A stretch of 64,000 bases of DNA from Glossina fuscipes (GCF_014805625.2 NW_023998422.1:10665264-10729263), one strand, 5' to 3'. Shown: positions 1 to 12,900, counted from the stretch's first letter. Notes: generated by a model not told the origin, from the letters alone. Program-made: numbers and translations.

Positions 1-1284
1 CCACATATACCTACCTGGTATCACGGAGCATTTCTTGTTTCTATGCTGCTGCAAATGTACTGGATTTGTCTAATCACGAATGGATCGTTAATATCGCGAA
101 TTATTGTTTTCCCTAGAAATCGTAGGTAATTATGATTCCCTTGAGGAAATAAATACTAATTCTCTTACTCTTCCCGTTAGTAGGTATATATTATTTATAA
201 CGACATCCTACAAGTTTGTATATAAAAGCGATAAATAGAAAAATGCTTTCAACGCTAGAACCCGTGAAGCAATCATACAAGCACACAAGCCAACAAATAT
301 GAGAAAATTCTAAAATAGAAGTCAACACTGGTATAGAATTTGAGAAATTACTTAAATGACAGAAAAAACCAAGAAAGCAAATATAATCAAGCGCTTCTTC
401 ACTCATATTCACATCCGCACATTAAACTTATGTTGCTTTCGACACACAATCATATACATATGTAGGTGTATATAACTCTCTACATAGATTTCAAGTATGT
501 GCATATATGAATGTGTGTTTACGTACTCTTAGTTGGTAATTATGGTATTAGTTCTGATGATGTGTGTTTAACTAAGTGTGCGTGTGAGTGTAAAGTGCAA
601 ACTATTAATGAAACTGATGCTGGTTATAACTGTTGTTTACGATGTGTGCCTTTAGATGTGTTCGTGTGTATGTGTGTGTGTGTGTATTTGTGTGAATGTA
701 TATGTGTGTACTGAATATGTACAAAGTAAAAGCCACTGGACATGCTGTAGAAATATTTGCGTGCTTATCTATGGCTGCTTTTATCACATGAGTATGTGAT
801 TCTAAGACCAACTAAGTGATTATGTGTTGGTTTGTGAATAAGTGATTTTTTTCTTTTTATCTTTATTGTTAGTCTTGTTGTTGTTGTGGTTGGTGGTGTT
901 GTGTGTACGTGTTTGTGTGTGTGCGTGTGTGTGTGTTTTAGTTAACTTCCCATCACAAGTGTCGTTCGCTTCTCAATTCCTCTCTTTTATGTTAGTACAT
1001 TAACATAATTTGTCAATTTATGTTTTCGATTAATTAAAGCTAAAGCGACATGAAATGTATTAAGTGTAGAAATAGCAAATTATGCAATTAATATATGAAA
1101 AGCTTTATGACGCGGTTGATATAAAATGAGGACAAAGAACGATTGCAGAACATTATCAAGACATGCTTTTCGTAGTCGAAAGGTGAAGATTGAAATTGAG
1201 TATTTAGCAACTCGTACATATTTATAGATGAATACGTGCTTCCACAGATCAATGCCACAAACATTAGAAGTTATATGTAAACGT

Positions 1285-1325
<41 letters not shown>

Positions 1326-1381
1326 TTTGTACAATTAGTCGCATATTTCTCATTTGTATATGTAATGATTACATATTTTCA
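1..1381. other. Non-coding, microsatellite-bearing
   Basis: No gene is seen. The stretch contains (TG)n-rich sequence at 650-720 and 900-940 and (TA)16 at 1291-1322. Short open frames here translate these tracts. Confidence 0.7.
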
Positions 1382-1420
1382 ATATATTAGGTTGGCAAGA
1401 AGTTACTAACGGAATAGTAT
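1382..1420 (+). mobile_element. Solo mariner-type terminal repeat
   Basis: TTAGGTTGGCAAGAAGTTAC follows a TA and resembles mariner termini of the TTAGGTTGGCAA type. No transposase is visible nearby. Confidence 0.4.
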
Positions 1421-4256
1421 AATTATTTGCACGTTGCTAGTCCTTCCATTTAAGGATTATATATTCTTCTCTATAAAATCATCTGCAGAGTATTCTCAGG
1501 CTTTAAGTCTACGACGAAAAGGGTGACTTTTAAAATTTCGTGGCTACGTGCATGCGTATGTGTGTATAAATTAAGTACGAATTATTGAAATATTTCTTAT
1601 CTCTTTAACTTGTAAACACTGAAAATTCCGCCGAAGTCGGAATCTTGTCTTATCTTGTGGCTGAGTGCTGGGGTTAGCTCGCCGGCATTCAACACTTTCC
1701 TGAAAAGCGAATAATGACTTAGCCCCTTCGACTTTATCTTATCCCGTTAAGTTATTAAATATGCATGAATTCGGTTCTAAATTCATAACCGTTATCAAAG
1801 AAATCGCTCTTATTAATTAAAGGGAATCTAAGTTGTGCACAAATCCTAATTATCCATGCGGCCTTAGCGTGAACCTTTCTAGTGTGTAACGAGATGTGCT
1901 CCTAAACTTTACTCTCTCCCTAGCTAGACCATTCGTCTTTCAGTCGAACCTCTCAGTTCCACAGTTTAGTTCTGTCCTACTCAATTAGTCCCTGCCCTAA
2001 ACTTTTCCTTAGGTTTATTTCTTGCACGGATGCTTACAGATTATCAAACTAATGTCTATTCAGCACGATCTCTTCAATCAGAGAGAAAGAGGAAATACTC
2101 TTGATATTTCCTCTAAATCTGTCAGTCATGATCAGCGTCGGCCATCTGACTGATAATCACATTCGAAGCCCGCTGATATCTTTTCAAATGTAATAACTCC
2201 TACACTAAAAGTATATACATATGTACATTGAAAGGAATGAGAAAAATGTATATATAAAGAGAACAAACAATTATGAGAAAGTTATAATAATACATATATA
2301 TATACAGTTATAGTATAATACATATACGAATAATAATAAGATAATATATATATATATACATATATATAAAATAGCTGAACATGAAGTGTATGACCAAACC
2401 TGCCATGAGACTTCGGTCCTCGCAAACTAGTGCTTACATGTTCTCATTTATTAGATTGGCCAAAGAGCAATTCCTTTCCCCTTGTTAATGAAACAAATAA
2501 ATGATACATATTGGCCTAACCGAATGATAAACGGAATAACGAGATTAAAGCTCTGCAGGAGTGTTTCGGCAAACCCACAATTGTTGCATTGATAAATTTA
2601 AACCGGAACATGTGCACTATTTCTTGGTACGTAGTGGATTTTTGTGGCCAATAATGTATTTATTTTGAACAGATTGTCGATCACTTGCTACTACTTTTTC
2701 CTACTTCTCAGGTAAATTTTGAATTCCATCTTAAAGAATTGTCGTACAGGACATCCTCAAACGAACCGAGTTATCGAAAAGAACAAAGGTATCGTCGTAC
2801 GAGTGGAAGCACAGTTTCAACAAATAACAACTCATCTATCTAACTCAGATCTTTCGTCTTAATGGGAAGAAGTAAGGTGTGCTGATAACAGTGGGCAGCG
2901 TAGGGCATTTCAAGAGCGAACAGCAAACATTTCCTAAACGAGTTGGAATTACGTTTCTTCCTTCATACTCAAACACTTATAGAATCATGACTTTTGGCTT
3001 ATCACGCCCAGTTTTCTCTCGCAATTGGATAAATTATTTTTGATAGCACTCTTTAGTGACGGTTTCACTTGGTTGGAATAGCCAATGATACACCACAATC
3101 AGCTAACCAATCCCAAACAATAATTCGCGTAGTCCGGATCATGATTATTAAGCCTTTGGATATCGTAGCGTATCCACTCACTCTAAAGATTTAGAAGCGC
3201 TATGTTTTGAATCAATCGGGAAAATAAACTTTCCTACACACTGTGTTCTTTTCGCAGACAACTGCACACCTATTCAAAGCCCCAGAAAACTATGCGATGT
3301 AAGCTTCAGTGAAATAATTTATACGGTTGCGAATTGCTTACGCTCTTATAGTATTTTCAAATAAAACGCTCATAGGCATAGTGTGTTTTATTCAGTACAC
3401 TCCAATATTGATTACACTCCCTCTTAGAAAACGAATCGAACTCATTTATAGTTACAACAGATTCACGATAAATAGATTACGATTTCATCTTCATGCTCAC
3501 AGTTGTGTTGATAAAACAAAAGCCTGATTAATGTATGTGAGAGTGTAAGCTGAAGACTTTGCTGATACATGCAATTGCAAATAGCTTTAGATTAGTTTGG
3601 TTCGTTCTTCTTTCGAATGTGATTACGTCATATCACCTCCCTCTCATTACAAGGTGTGCCATTATCGAGTCAATAGAATCTTTTCAAAAGCAATTCTTAT
3701 TGTTTCTCTCATTATGAAGACTTGGTTGTTATTCACAATTGGCTTTGTTCCGCCTTTGTTAAAAGAAACCAATATTCATGTCTCACTGTAATGTTTAACT
3801 CGTAATTATAAGTCAATGTTTGTATGTTATTGTGGAACTCAACACCGATTTGTCTAATCTGATTACAATCTATGCTCCTTGCTTTTCTGCTATTTTAACT
3901 GCATCAGTGACCCATATTCTGGTCTTCTAATAAAATGTTAGGGACTTTCGGTGCTTCTGTTATTAATAACAGTAGTAGCGCTGTTAATAGCGTTCTGATG
4001 TAATGACATGAAGTTAGCCCATCGTGCTTGTGCCCACAGTTTCATCTCCGCTAAAGGGTGCACTATCTTCACACTTGATCTTGGCGTCTTTGCTAAGGGG
4101 CGCCTGCTGAAAGAATAACAAAATGATTATAAAAAACTAACTCACAAACATAGGTAATACAAACAGGAATAGAAGAGCGAAGTCATAGTTCACATCTAAA
4201 TAATCAAAAACTCAGTGGGCCACGGGCCTCCAAACCTCCCTTCGCTTAATATAGTC
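1421..4256. other. Non-coding, microsatellite-poor
   Basis: No gene is recognised. Apart from the mariner-type end at 2452, the splice-like site at 2711 and (TA)n at 2340-2369, I see nothing I can name. The open frames 3327-3527 and 3597-3791 have no recognisable product. Confidence 0.6.
2688..2720 (+). promoter_or_regulatory. Candidate ratchet (recursive) splice site
   Basis: A pyrimidine tract CTTTTTCCTACTTCTCAG runs directly into GTAAATTTTG, so an acceptor is fused to a donor with no exon between (junction 2711/2712). This is the form of recursive splice sites in long fly introns. It is only meaningful if a plus-strand intron spans here. Confidence 0.25.
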
Positions 4257-4572
4257 ATTTATACAACGACTTTTCAAAATAAGGCTACGTATGGAAAGCG
4301 ATCGAAAAAGTGGTCGAACCATTTTCAACAGCGTTCATCCTTGGGCTTAAATACATCTGTTTGCTGAATTTGATCAAAATATCTTAAAAATGCCGGCCTT
4401 TCGATTGAACATTAGTATACAAAACGGACAGATGGACAGACAAGCTTAGATCGATTAAAAAAGTTAGGTCTGATAAAAGGTGCGTCTATCTCAAATCTTT
4501 CTGGATGTTGAATACATCCGTGAAAACTTAATATACCCTTGCACCACAAGCCGAGTAGGGTACAAAGAGAAT
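4257..4572 (-). repeat. Dispersed repeat family A (mini-me-like), copy 1
   Basis: This copy carries the family landmarks in order: ATCGAAAAAGTGGTC, CATTTTCAACAGCGTTC, a GGACAGATGGACAGACAAGC tract, and a terminal TACCCTTGCACC..AGTAGGGTAC hairpin. The strand is given so that the tract reads GTCTGTCC. Diptera 'mini-me' elements have a (GTCY)n and a (TA)n tract, and this tract matches the former. It is non-coding. Confidence 0.7.
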
Positions 4573-5329
4573 ATGCATCGTAACGTGTACGCATAGATTT
4601 GGAGAAAAATTAAACTATACCCACTATATAATAAAAAAATTATGGAGAATTAATACGCTTCCATTTTGATATGTGTTAAAAGACGCTGAAAGCTATCAGA
4701 GTAACCTGACTTCATTACTAGGTTCAGGGTTAATTTCTGTCATATATTGAAAAATTCAAAGTTTTCAGTCCGTTCAATGTTTGTAATAGATTTCGGTGAA
4801 GTACATATATCTTTTTTCGCTTTTCATAACCTCGTCCTCTTTCCGCCTCCTCCCATATAAAAACACTTTGAATGAAATCACTTAGCAGTACTTCCAGCCT
4901 AAGTTATTATAAACTGTTTATCCTTAACGTTATTGCTTAGGTCTTTAATCTGAAGCTTTGTTTAATTCAGATGAACCTATGTTATATATATGAATCGTAA
5001 ATATGAAATAAAATGAAAATTTCTTTTTTGCCAATCTAATGCAAACATGTATTAGATGTGTTAATAAATTCCGTCCGTTGCAATAGATGCATCATAAAAT
5101 GCATTTGGTGCATGGATATTCATAGCTTAGATGTTCGCATACGTTTCAATTGCTTCCAAACAATCAAGTTATGTATGTATACCAAAGTGTAAAAAAGTGA
5201 TGGATGTCATTAACGGTCACGCGTTTAATTCTTTCCTAGACTGGGAAAAAAAGAAGTGAAGCTAAATTTGTTTTGGAAGAAAAATGCAAAAGGCTATCGA
5301 TGAGTTTTTCTCAGTCCCGTAAGCGTGTA

Positions 5330-5515
5330 ACATGATTGCGGTCAGTGAGAAGAGAGGAAAGAGAAAGAAATGGGGAGGTGACGGCCGCGGGCCTAGTAAT
5401 TATGTGGCCCATCGATAAGTTTCATGCCTTCGCCAACTGAGCACTCACTTATGGCTTCGAGCAGAGAAAACTTTGCCGCAGTTAAACATGCGGTTGACAC
5501 TACAAGGCCTTAAGC
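5330..5515 (-). repeat. Dispersed repeat family B (tRNA-like SINE), copy 1
   Basis: Minus-oriented copy. A purine tract (GAGAGGAAAGAGAAAGAAAT) is followed by CCAACTGAGCACTCACTTAT (inverted A-box-like), then CAGAGAAAACTTTGCCGCAG. The layout matches copies 3 and 7. The tRNA-like head at the far end is decayed. Confidence 0.5.
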
Positions 5516-5864
5516 TTTGTAACAAGGATATTTTAAATAAAGTTGAAAGTTGAATTAAAAAACGAAAAGAGTTTATTAACACACCTAAGAGATACGCATA
5601 GATGGGTAACTGTTCAAATTTTGTTAGTTTTTTTCTAAGTGATTTCATCACTTCAAAGCAAGAGGTAAATAGATTTTTATATGTATATACATATTTTTAC
5701 ATACCCAAGTTATATATAAATATTTCATTTTATTCGTTTCGTTCTTATTTTTGCTCATTTAAATCCTTTCATTAAAAGTTTCTCTAGATATTTTATCAAA
5801 ACAACCTTTATATGCATAAGTGTATATATATATATATAGAAATGTACATGTACATATATATATA

Positions 5865-6725
5865 TTAGTTTGGGGGAAAAAGAAATCCATTATTTTTATA
5901 TGAACTTCAGGACTTTATTTAACACGCTTCGAATTGTCCGATTTGGGTCAAATATGCACCGTTTTGTTGTATGATCTGTTGCCATTTTAAAGGTAACTTC
6001 AAAATGCCTCTCTCATAGAAGTCCTGGTCTCTATTTGCAAAAAACTCTAGTAGTCGATTTTCACAATACTCCCTAGATTCCAATTTTTAATCATTAAAGA
6101 AATTTTGCAATGCAAGAAAAAGATGATAATCGCTTGGTGCCAAGTCCGGACTGTACGGCGGATGCGTTAAAACTTCCCAACCAAGCTCCCGAAGTTTCTG
6201 GCGAGTCACTGTAGATGTGTGTGGCCTAGCGTTGTCCTGGTGGAACACGACACCTCTCCTGTTGGCCAATTCTGGCCGTTTCTGGTCAATCGCTATCTTC
6301 AAACGGTCCAGTTGTTGACAGTAGAGATCAGAATTTAGCGTTTGGCCATATGAAAGCAACTCATAATAAATAATCCCCTTCCAGTCCCACCAAATGCATA
6401 GCAAAACCTTCTTGGCCGTTTGAGGTGCTTCACCGCTCTTTGACCACGATCGTTTTCGCACAGGGTTATCGTATGTGATCCATTTCTCATCTCCAGTTAC
6501 CATCCGTTTAAGAAATGGGTCTATCTCATTCCGATTGGCCAAGGCTTCGCAGATGGAAATTCGATCCATTATGCTTTTTTCTGTTAATTGGTGTGGCACC
6601 CAAACATCGAAATGTCACCTTTCCAACGAGCATAAATCTGAAATTGTTTGATCGATACTTTACGAGAAATCTATTAGTGCAGCCATCTACCGAAAAAATA
6701 ATGGATTTCTTTTTCCCCAAACTAA
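5865..6725 (-). mobile_element. Internally deleted mariner element (DD34D)
   Basis: The element is 861 bp with near-perfect inverted repeats of about 32 bp (TTAGTTTGGGGGAAAAAG at the left; the right differs by one fewer G), flanked on both sides by TA, the mariner target site. The minus strand carries the C-terminal half of the transposase only. A full mariner is usually about 1.3 kb, so the region encoding the DNA-binding half is deleted. The near-identity of the two ends suggests a fairly recent insertion, or mobilisation in trans. Confidence 0.93.
5919..6628 (-). pseudogene. Mariner transposase catalytic domain, truncated, with one premature stop
   Basis: Translation shows VWVPHQLTEKSIMDRIS, then TGDEKWITYDN (first catalytic Asp), FHQDNARPHTS (second Asp) and YSPDLAPSDYHLF (third Asp). 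There are 34 residues between the second and third Asp, the DD34D signature. The ORF stops at FFND followed by TAA near 6087, but the same frame continues through REYCENRLLEFFANRDQDFY to the normal C-terminus and a TAA at 5919-5921, so that stop is a nonsense change. At the N-terminal side a TGA precedes HFDVWVPHQL, where the deletion joins this part to 5' UTR-like sequence. The protein cannot act on its own. The family resembles irritans-type mariners, but the subfamily is not certain. Confidence 0.92.
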
Positions 6726-6727
6726 TA

Positions 6728-7462
6728 TATATAATTATATATAATAACCTACCTATGTCGTATGTATACGAAAGAAACCGCACACGCACATGCACACATA
6801 AATACATTTATATTTTATTTCTTTACCTATGAAACGGGTGTGTGAGTTCTTCCCTGTAAAGCAAACTTTTCAGAGTAGTTTGTTATAAATTTGTGGTCGT
6901 ATTAATTTCATGTTTAATCAGGTTAAATGACAAATTTATAATTTATGTGTGAATTTATTCGTATAGCATTTGGTTTTCATACAGTTCGTGTCTAGGGTGT
7001 GTTTTGATTTTGATGTTTTGAAATTTTTTCATTTAAATCCAAATTTATGGTTTTTTTTATTTTTTGTTATTGATTTCCATTATTAAATGAGTTTATTCAT
7101 TTATTTCTTTTATTTTTATTGATTTTGATGAAATAAATTCTTTTCGAATATAAATTATATTTTTTATGGAATTATAAGCATATAAAAACTAATAAGGGTT
7201 CGTATCATTTGATGAATAGCGTGCTGAGGTAGAAACTTTGTTTTCCAGTTTTTTCAATGTGGAAAAAAAACAAAAAAAACTAAATGAAATGAGATAAAAT
7301 TATATTTGTTTTTTGGCGTGGTGTGTGTGTGTGCAGTGTATATCCAACTCGCTAATAACCATAGAAGACTTCTTTGTTACATGTAGTCACCAATGAGAAG
7401 CATTCTTTCACTAAATCTACATTGGTAGGATTGGAAATTGGGTCTTGAAAAATCAAAAATTT
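6728..7462. other. Non-coding, T-rich
   Basis: Low-complexity A/T-rich DNA with T runs and a short (GT)n at 7318-7333. No gene is seen. Confidence 0.65.
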
Positions 7463-7655
7463 GGACCCTGCATCCTGCATTTGTGTCGTACAAGGGTATA
7501 ATTAGTTTACGCGGTTGTATACAACACGCAGAAAGACCGAAGGAAAACCCCTTTTTTGTCGTACAATTTGTCTGTCCATCTGTCCGTCTGTTCATCTTGA
7601 ATTCTCATGTTCATGTCATATTTTAGGGCGTTTTTGAGATTACGGCTTGTAATCA
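7463..7655 (+). repeat. Family A copy 2 (partial)
   Basis: This copy contains TGTCTGTCCATCTGTCCGTC and, 5' of it, a degenerate hairpin end (CTGCATTTGTGTCGTACAAG then GGTATAATTAGTTTACGCG). The 3' part fades after TTTTTGAGATTACGGC. Confidence 0.55.
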
Positions 7656-8379
7656 TAAATTTCGAGACTGCAAAGAACATAATATAATTATGTTCTGCTC
7701 TTGAGCACCTGACTTCTATTAATAATAACAGAGTATAGCGTAACAGTATAAAGAGAAATAGTTTTTAAATTTCAAAGAAAATGTACAAAAACAACCAACA
7801 CTAATAACAAGAATAGTAAACATGTTCCTCTCTGGATTGGAAGGATGTTCAAGTTTGAACCAAAATATGCCGGGGCACACATATTCATGAAAATATCTCG
7901 AATGATGTACCCTCTATCGTGACCACGAAAACATACGCACAGGCATTAAGCAGACAGTCAAGCAAACGGTCATATAGCCTTATATGGATCCATAAAATGA
8001 CTTTGAATGAGTTAGTGGATCTATTCTGAAACGTCCGCGGTGTCATATATATCCGAAGAAACTTATATTCTTCTACAATATGTGTAATATAACGTGTAAG
8101 TATGCTATCGTTTGACAAGGACGACCATTAGATACCCTGCTGCACTTCACTTCATTAATAATATACTAGAAATTATGCTTTATTTTCATGCACAATATAA
8201 CTGAAAGCTCTCACATCGGAAGCGACGCAAACATCAACGTGGTCTAAATTTAGCAAACTTAATTTTCTTGTCAACTTGAATTTATTATTTTCCAGTTCCT
8301 TTCGTCATAGCAAACCGTAAACTAGACTTAGAATTCCGAAATACTAACACTAAGCGATTTTTCTCGCGAAATTCTAAAA

Positions 8380-8665
8380 ATGCCACAAGGTTTTTGTATA
8401 ACAGTTTATCGAAATACGACGTTCTATGGTAAGCGGTTGAAAAAGTGCTCCGATCTAAACTATTTTCAATAGATTTCGTCCATGGGTCAACACGCGTCAC
8501 TTTATCAAAACTAATCAAAATATCTTGAAAATTGCGACCTGTAGGCTGAACACAAGTTCGCATGGACAGACATAAATCTATTAGGCGAACAAACAACTAA
8601 ATAATATGTTTATCTCAAGCCTGCGCAAACTTCAATTTATCTCACTAGTGGCGTAGGGTATGAAA
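8380..8665 (-). repeat. Family A copy 3
   Basis: This copy shows GGTTGAAAAAGTGCTCCGAT, ATTTTCAATAGATTTCGTCC, AATTGCGACCTGTAGGCTG, a shortened GGACAGACATAAATC tract and a terminal GGCGTAGGGTATGAAAAAT. It is diverged but colinear with copies 1, 8 and 9. Confidence 0.65.
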
Positions 8666-9161
8666 AATTAATAATAGCAAAAGAGGACCATTTTGATGGG
8701 TGCAAATATTAATAGGTTTTGAGAAGATCATAAATTCTCTTTGCGCCTTAATCAAACCGCATACATGCACCATATGATGATTGCTGCAAACGCAACGAAA
8801 CGAAACGATTTAATAAATATATCCCCTGTCCTCTAGTCTGTTTGAAATGTGTCAAAGGACATATGGTAAATAATTAAAACTCAACTTCATGAATTTTAAG
8901 TTTCGTCCCAGTCTATGAAAAATTAATTATGGTTAAAAAAAAAAATAAACATAAACAAAATCCAACTTGTAGTTGTTGTCGATGTACGAAATGGTATTGT
9001 GAACTTGATTGATATCGAATGCAACTGAACTGGACTAAACCAATAACAACTAAGTAACTGGGTCAACTCTACAATACGATATATAACAATAGAAAAGTAA
9101 AACGAAAAAAAAAAAAAAATCCATTGAAATTCAAAAAAAATAAAAATAAATAAAAGGAATT

Positions 9162-9195
<34 letters not shown>

Positions 9196-10689
9196 CGTTG
9201 TTGCAATTCGAAATGGGAGGATGGCGAGCAATTGAAAAACACACACGCAAATCTTGACGTCATTATGATATTCAAGTGGAAAAAGTACGCAAGAGAATCG
9301 AGCGGAGAGAATCTGAACGGAAAAATGAAATTCATTTCAAATAAAATGAAAGTCCTTACGTCGATGCAATAAATCCCTGGAGATATGCGGATAACATAAA
9401 AAAAAAAAACCAGCCATAGAGTAAGCGACAGAAGAAAAGAAATAATATTGAAAATCGAAAAACGCAAAAGGACTAAACAAGAAGAGCAAGAAAGAAAGAA
9501 AAAAAAAGCAAATCAAATTGAAATCCTTCATATGGAGAAACTCGACAATAATAAAGCAACACTTGACACCTGGACATGAATATAGCATAAGGGAGACGAC
9601 CATCCATCCATCCATCCATCCATTCATCCATCCAACCATCCATACGTAGAGGGAATAACGAATCGAACGGACGCGTTACTGTATTAGTGGTACAACAAGA
9701 TAGAATCTTAGAAAATTCATGTTGCAATGATCCCTTTGTTCTTGTCATAGCTGTTGCTGGTGCAATTGCTGCACCATTTTCTCTTCTCTTATAACATTTG
9801 ACACAACACGACAAAGTAAAGTTGAATGAAAAAGAACGGAAAACGAAATAAATCGAAGAACGTTCGAAATCTAACAAAAACAAAAACAAACAAAAAAAAA
9901 AAAAAGAATAAAAATGTGTGTTTGTGTGTGTGTATATATGTGTCTGTATGTGCACTTAACTGGAGGGCAATTGAAAGTCACTCTTTCGCATACAACGCAA
10001 CACAAACATACCTATAGACCAGCAGATAAGAGAAATGTGTTAAGAGTTATGTATAAAAAAACTAAAGAAATACCTTTTTTTGGTTTTGTTTTGTTTTCGT
10101 TTTTTTTTGTTTTTTTTTTTTTTTTTTAATATATAAGAGGGTGATAATCACCCAAAAAAAAAAATACAGACCAAGACACAATACATAAAGTGGCTTATAT
10201 ATGCCTTCGTAGGTTTGTGATGCAATGCATTGCATTGGTATATGAAATGCAACAAAAACAATAAGAACAACTTTTTCACACTTTTGTCAGGCAATTGAAG
10301 TTACTATGCTCTCGCTGTTGTTGTCCATTAGAATTAATGATGGTAGTAGTGGTGTTTTCGGTTATTTTAGCTGTTGCTGTCGTTGTTGTTATTGTTGTTG
10401 CTATAGATGACAATGATAAAGCACATGTAGTTCAAAAACAAAACTAAAGAAACAAATAAAGTGACAGCCGGACAACCGGCAGACAGACGAATATGTCATG
10501 TCTTTGCAAAGGAAGGCTTGACTTGCCATTTAACATTGACCAGAGAACACATAAAGAGACATATTATAAAGTCATTGGCTATTGATAACAATAATTGAAA
10601 ATAGGGTAAAATAAGTCTTTAAGCTCGTTGTTCACTTTCTCACTTGTACTACACACATAGTATACATTAAGTTTATTGGAATGTACACA
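8666..10689. repeat. Microsatellite-rich block
   Basis: Contains (TTG)14 at 9162-9203, (ATCC)n at 9600-9643, a T run at 10111-10127 and scattered TTG/GTT triplets to 10400. Overlapping minus open frames (for example poly-Gln and poly-Thr in different frames) are translations of these repeats, not genes. Confidence 0.8.
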
Positions 10690-10810
10690 AGACCCAAAAG
10701 GACTTAAGATAGATCGAACTTTTATTATACCCCTCTAAGCTTGTCTGTCAGTCTGACCAATTATTGTTGTGCTCAATCTACAAATTGCAATTTTTAACAT
10801 ACCATGATAT
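10690..10810 (+). repeat. Family A copy 4 (fragment)
   Basis: CCAAAAGGACTTAAGATAG, TTTTATTATACC, AAGCTTGTCTGTCAGTC and TCAATCTACAAATTGCAATT follow the family A order. Confidence 0.5.
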
Positions 10811-11369
10811 AGCGTGTGTGTGAAGCTATACAGTATAGATCCTATAGAGTCCTACAGAGCCAAAGTCAGTTCGTAGTTTTTGCATTGCAGGGCTTGGCTT
10901 AGGATCCGTGGGTTTCGATACCGCCGTACAGAAATACATTGGGCTAGCTTTTCATGTACTTATTGCTTAAGAAAAGGAGGGAAACGTTGGGCTTAATATT
11001 CATGGCTAAATTATTGAAGCGTGATATCTCTGCCTCGCCTTTATCGGATCACGTTTCTTAGGCAGTACATTCTTTTGAGACTCGCCCATTTGTCCGATGC
11101 GCCGTTGTATTAATCTCCTTCTACATAATCCATTGTGGATTTGACGCGGAATGACAGATGAGAGCTACAACTCCTTAGACCCGTTTTTCAGTTCCTGCAA
11201 TAGAGTTAAGGAAGTTGCATCAAGACAGAAGTGAATATTATTTTTATTATGCTACGCATTAGTTTCAAGTCTAGTGAATTTAATACTTCTTCTTCTTCTA
11301 TAATGAAGTAGCCTCCTCCATTAACTTTCTCAAATCTAAGCAACGTTTGGTGGCGAAGTTTAAGTGAAT

Positions 11370-11440
11370 AAATAAACGAATGAAATTTGGTAGACCGATG
11401 TGTTCTGGCCCAACGATGGACGCTATTCGGCTTGCATGAG
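11370..11440 (+). repeat. Family A copy 5 (short fragment)
   Basis: ATGAAATTTGGTAGACCGAT followed by GATGGACGCTATTCGG matches the part of family A just past the (GTCY)n tract. The fragment is short, so this assignment is tentative. Confidence 0.35.
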
Positions 11441-12900
11441 ACAAATTTTTCGCATCACTTCGCCTATAATGTCTCGTCTTGAGGAGTTATTATATGAAAA
11501 AATGTAAGGCGTTATGAATAAGTGTACCAAGGGAGCTGACGTCGGCCCTGACCCGCTATAATGGTTTTACTTGTTTTTACTAATTTTGATTAAAGATGTC
11601 ATTACAAATTCTTCAAAGGTGGAAATTAAAAAATAAAAGGCGAAGTCTTGCTGTATCATAAGTACTGTAGGGTGAAAAGATGGCTATGTAAACGGAGCTC
11701 AAAGAAACAAAAAATGAAATCACATATTTTGGAAAACGTTCCTGTTAAATTATATGGGCCCCATCTTTTTTGACAGCCGGAAACATAATGCTCCCGTTTT
11801 ACGGATTTTCCGCAGTTTTTCTAAAAAAATGGCTCCGGAGACCTGCTTTGTAACATTGTTAATGAAATTCTGCGGATGCCAAAACAAGTAGTATTGTAAA
11901 TCCGGTCTGTACAGTGGGCACATTAAAGATGGACGCACAGTTTCGGCTTACTTAGTTGGTGTTATTTGTGCTTGTAGCCCGCGTCAGAGATAGAGCCCAT
12001 CACAGTCTCTCCCTGAAATTAATCAAGAATGGCTGCCTAACGAGTTTCTTTTTGGGTTTTGCTTATAACATTTTTTTCAATATAAAGTAGAGTACCTAAT
12101 AAAGCCAATAGTCTTAGATGCTAGTGTTTTAGTGACTTTAGTCTTAAAATTTATTCTCGGGCTAAGTTACTAGTAATAATGATAATAATAGTAATATGGA
12201 AGAAATATTTAAGATCGTAAAAAAGAATCCAGGTTAGTAATTTATACCATCTTACTATGCAGCAGGTGCCAGGACTTTCTCCATCCGCCAAGGTGTTAAA
12301 ACCTTTGATAGTAGAGCTTATGTATTACGACTACATTTCCATTGCGTCTTCGTTTCAATTACATGTTGCTAGCTTCAATGGCGACCATTGCTATCTTCTA
12401 TTGTAAACTATCTTCCAGCCGATGACTTGACTAGACTGTGTGTGAAATTTTATTGGAACATGTTTGAGTCGGTGTGTAGAAGACTTATGCTTCTACCTTA
12501 ATGGTACAGTTTCACATGATAAATAATGTTGACGCTCATTAAATCAGATTTAGGACAGAGGAGGCTACATTTCATTAGCCCTTCGCCCTTCACTGCAGCT
12601 TATTTTCTTTAGGCAAGCAAATAGGCAGCTTTCAGTGACTTTGTTTTGAGAACCATGGGAAAGATTTTCCTTATCGTATGGCTTTATCGGTCCAGTTTCT
12701 CCCATTCTAAAGAGTGTAAAAAGTGAAAGAAATGCTGTACATGAATCCCGGAGAACATTTTGAGTTAACTTAAATCAGTCTTTATATGGAATTTTTAAAC
12801 GGTTTGATCAATCAAGTATACCTTATTAATTAATAGTTGTAATAATTATGAAAAAATTCATTTTTTAAACGACATCCCCTTACGAGAAGGAATTGATAGA
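11441..12900. other. Non-coding, nothing recognised
   Basis: Microsatellite-poor. A 62-codon minus open frame at 11750-11938 (RPDLQYYLFWHPQNF) is protein-like but short, and matches no family I know. Confidence 0.5.

Larger units (their letters stand above)
2452..5037. mobile_element. Possible remnant between two mariner-type ends
   Basis: TTAGATTGGCCAAAGAGCAA at 2452 and, inverted, TTAGATTGGCAAAAAAGAAA ending at 5037 look like opposite termini of the same kind. The 2.6 kb between is too long for mariner alone and includes a family A copy (4257-4572). I saw no transposase motifs inside. They may be two unrelated solo ends. Confidence 0.25.

Noticed and set aside
6515..6832. Plus-strand 105-codon frame
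   Set aside because: It is antisense to the mariner transposase and its terminal repeat.
9069..9467. Minus frame with a poly-Gln run
   Set aside because: The run is the (TTG)n microsatellite. Overlapping frames give poly-Thr, and the flanks are T-rich low-complexity DNA.
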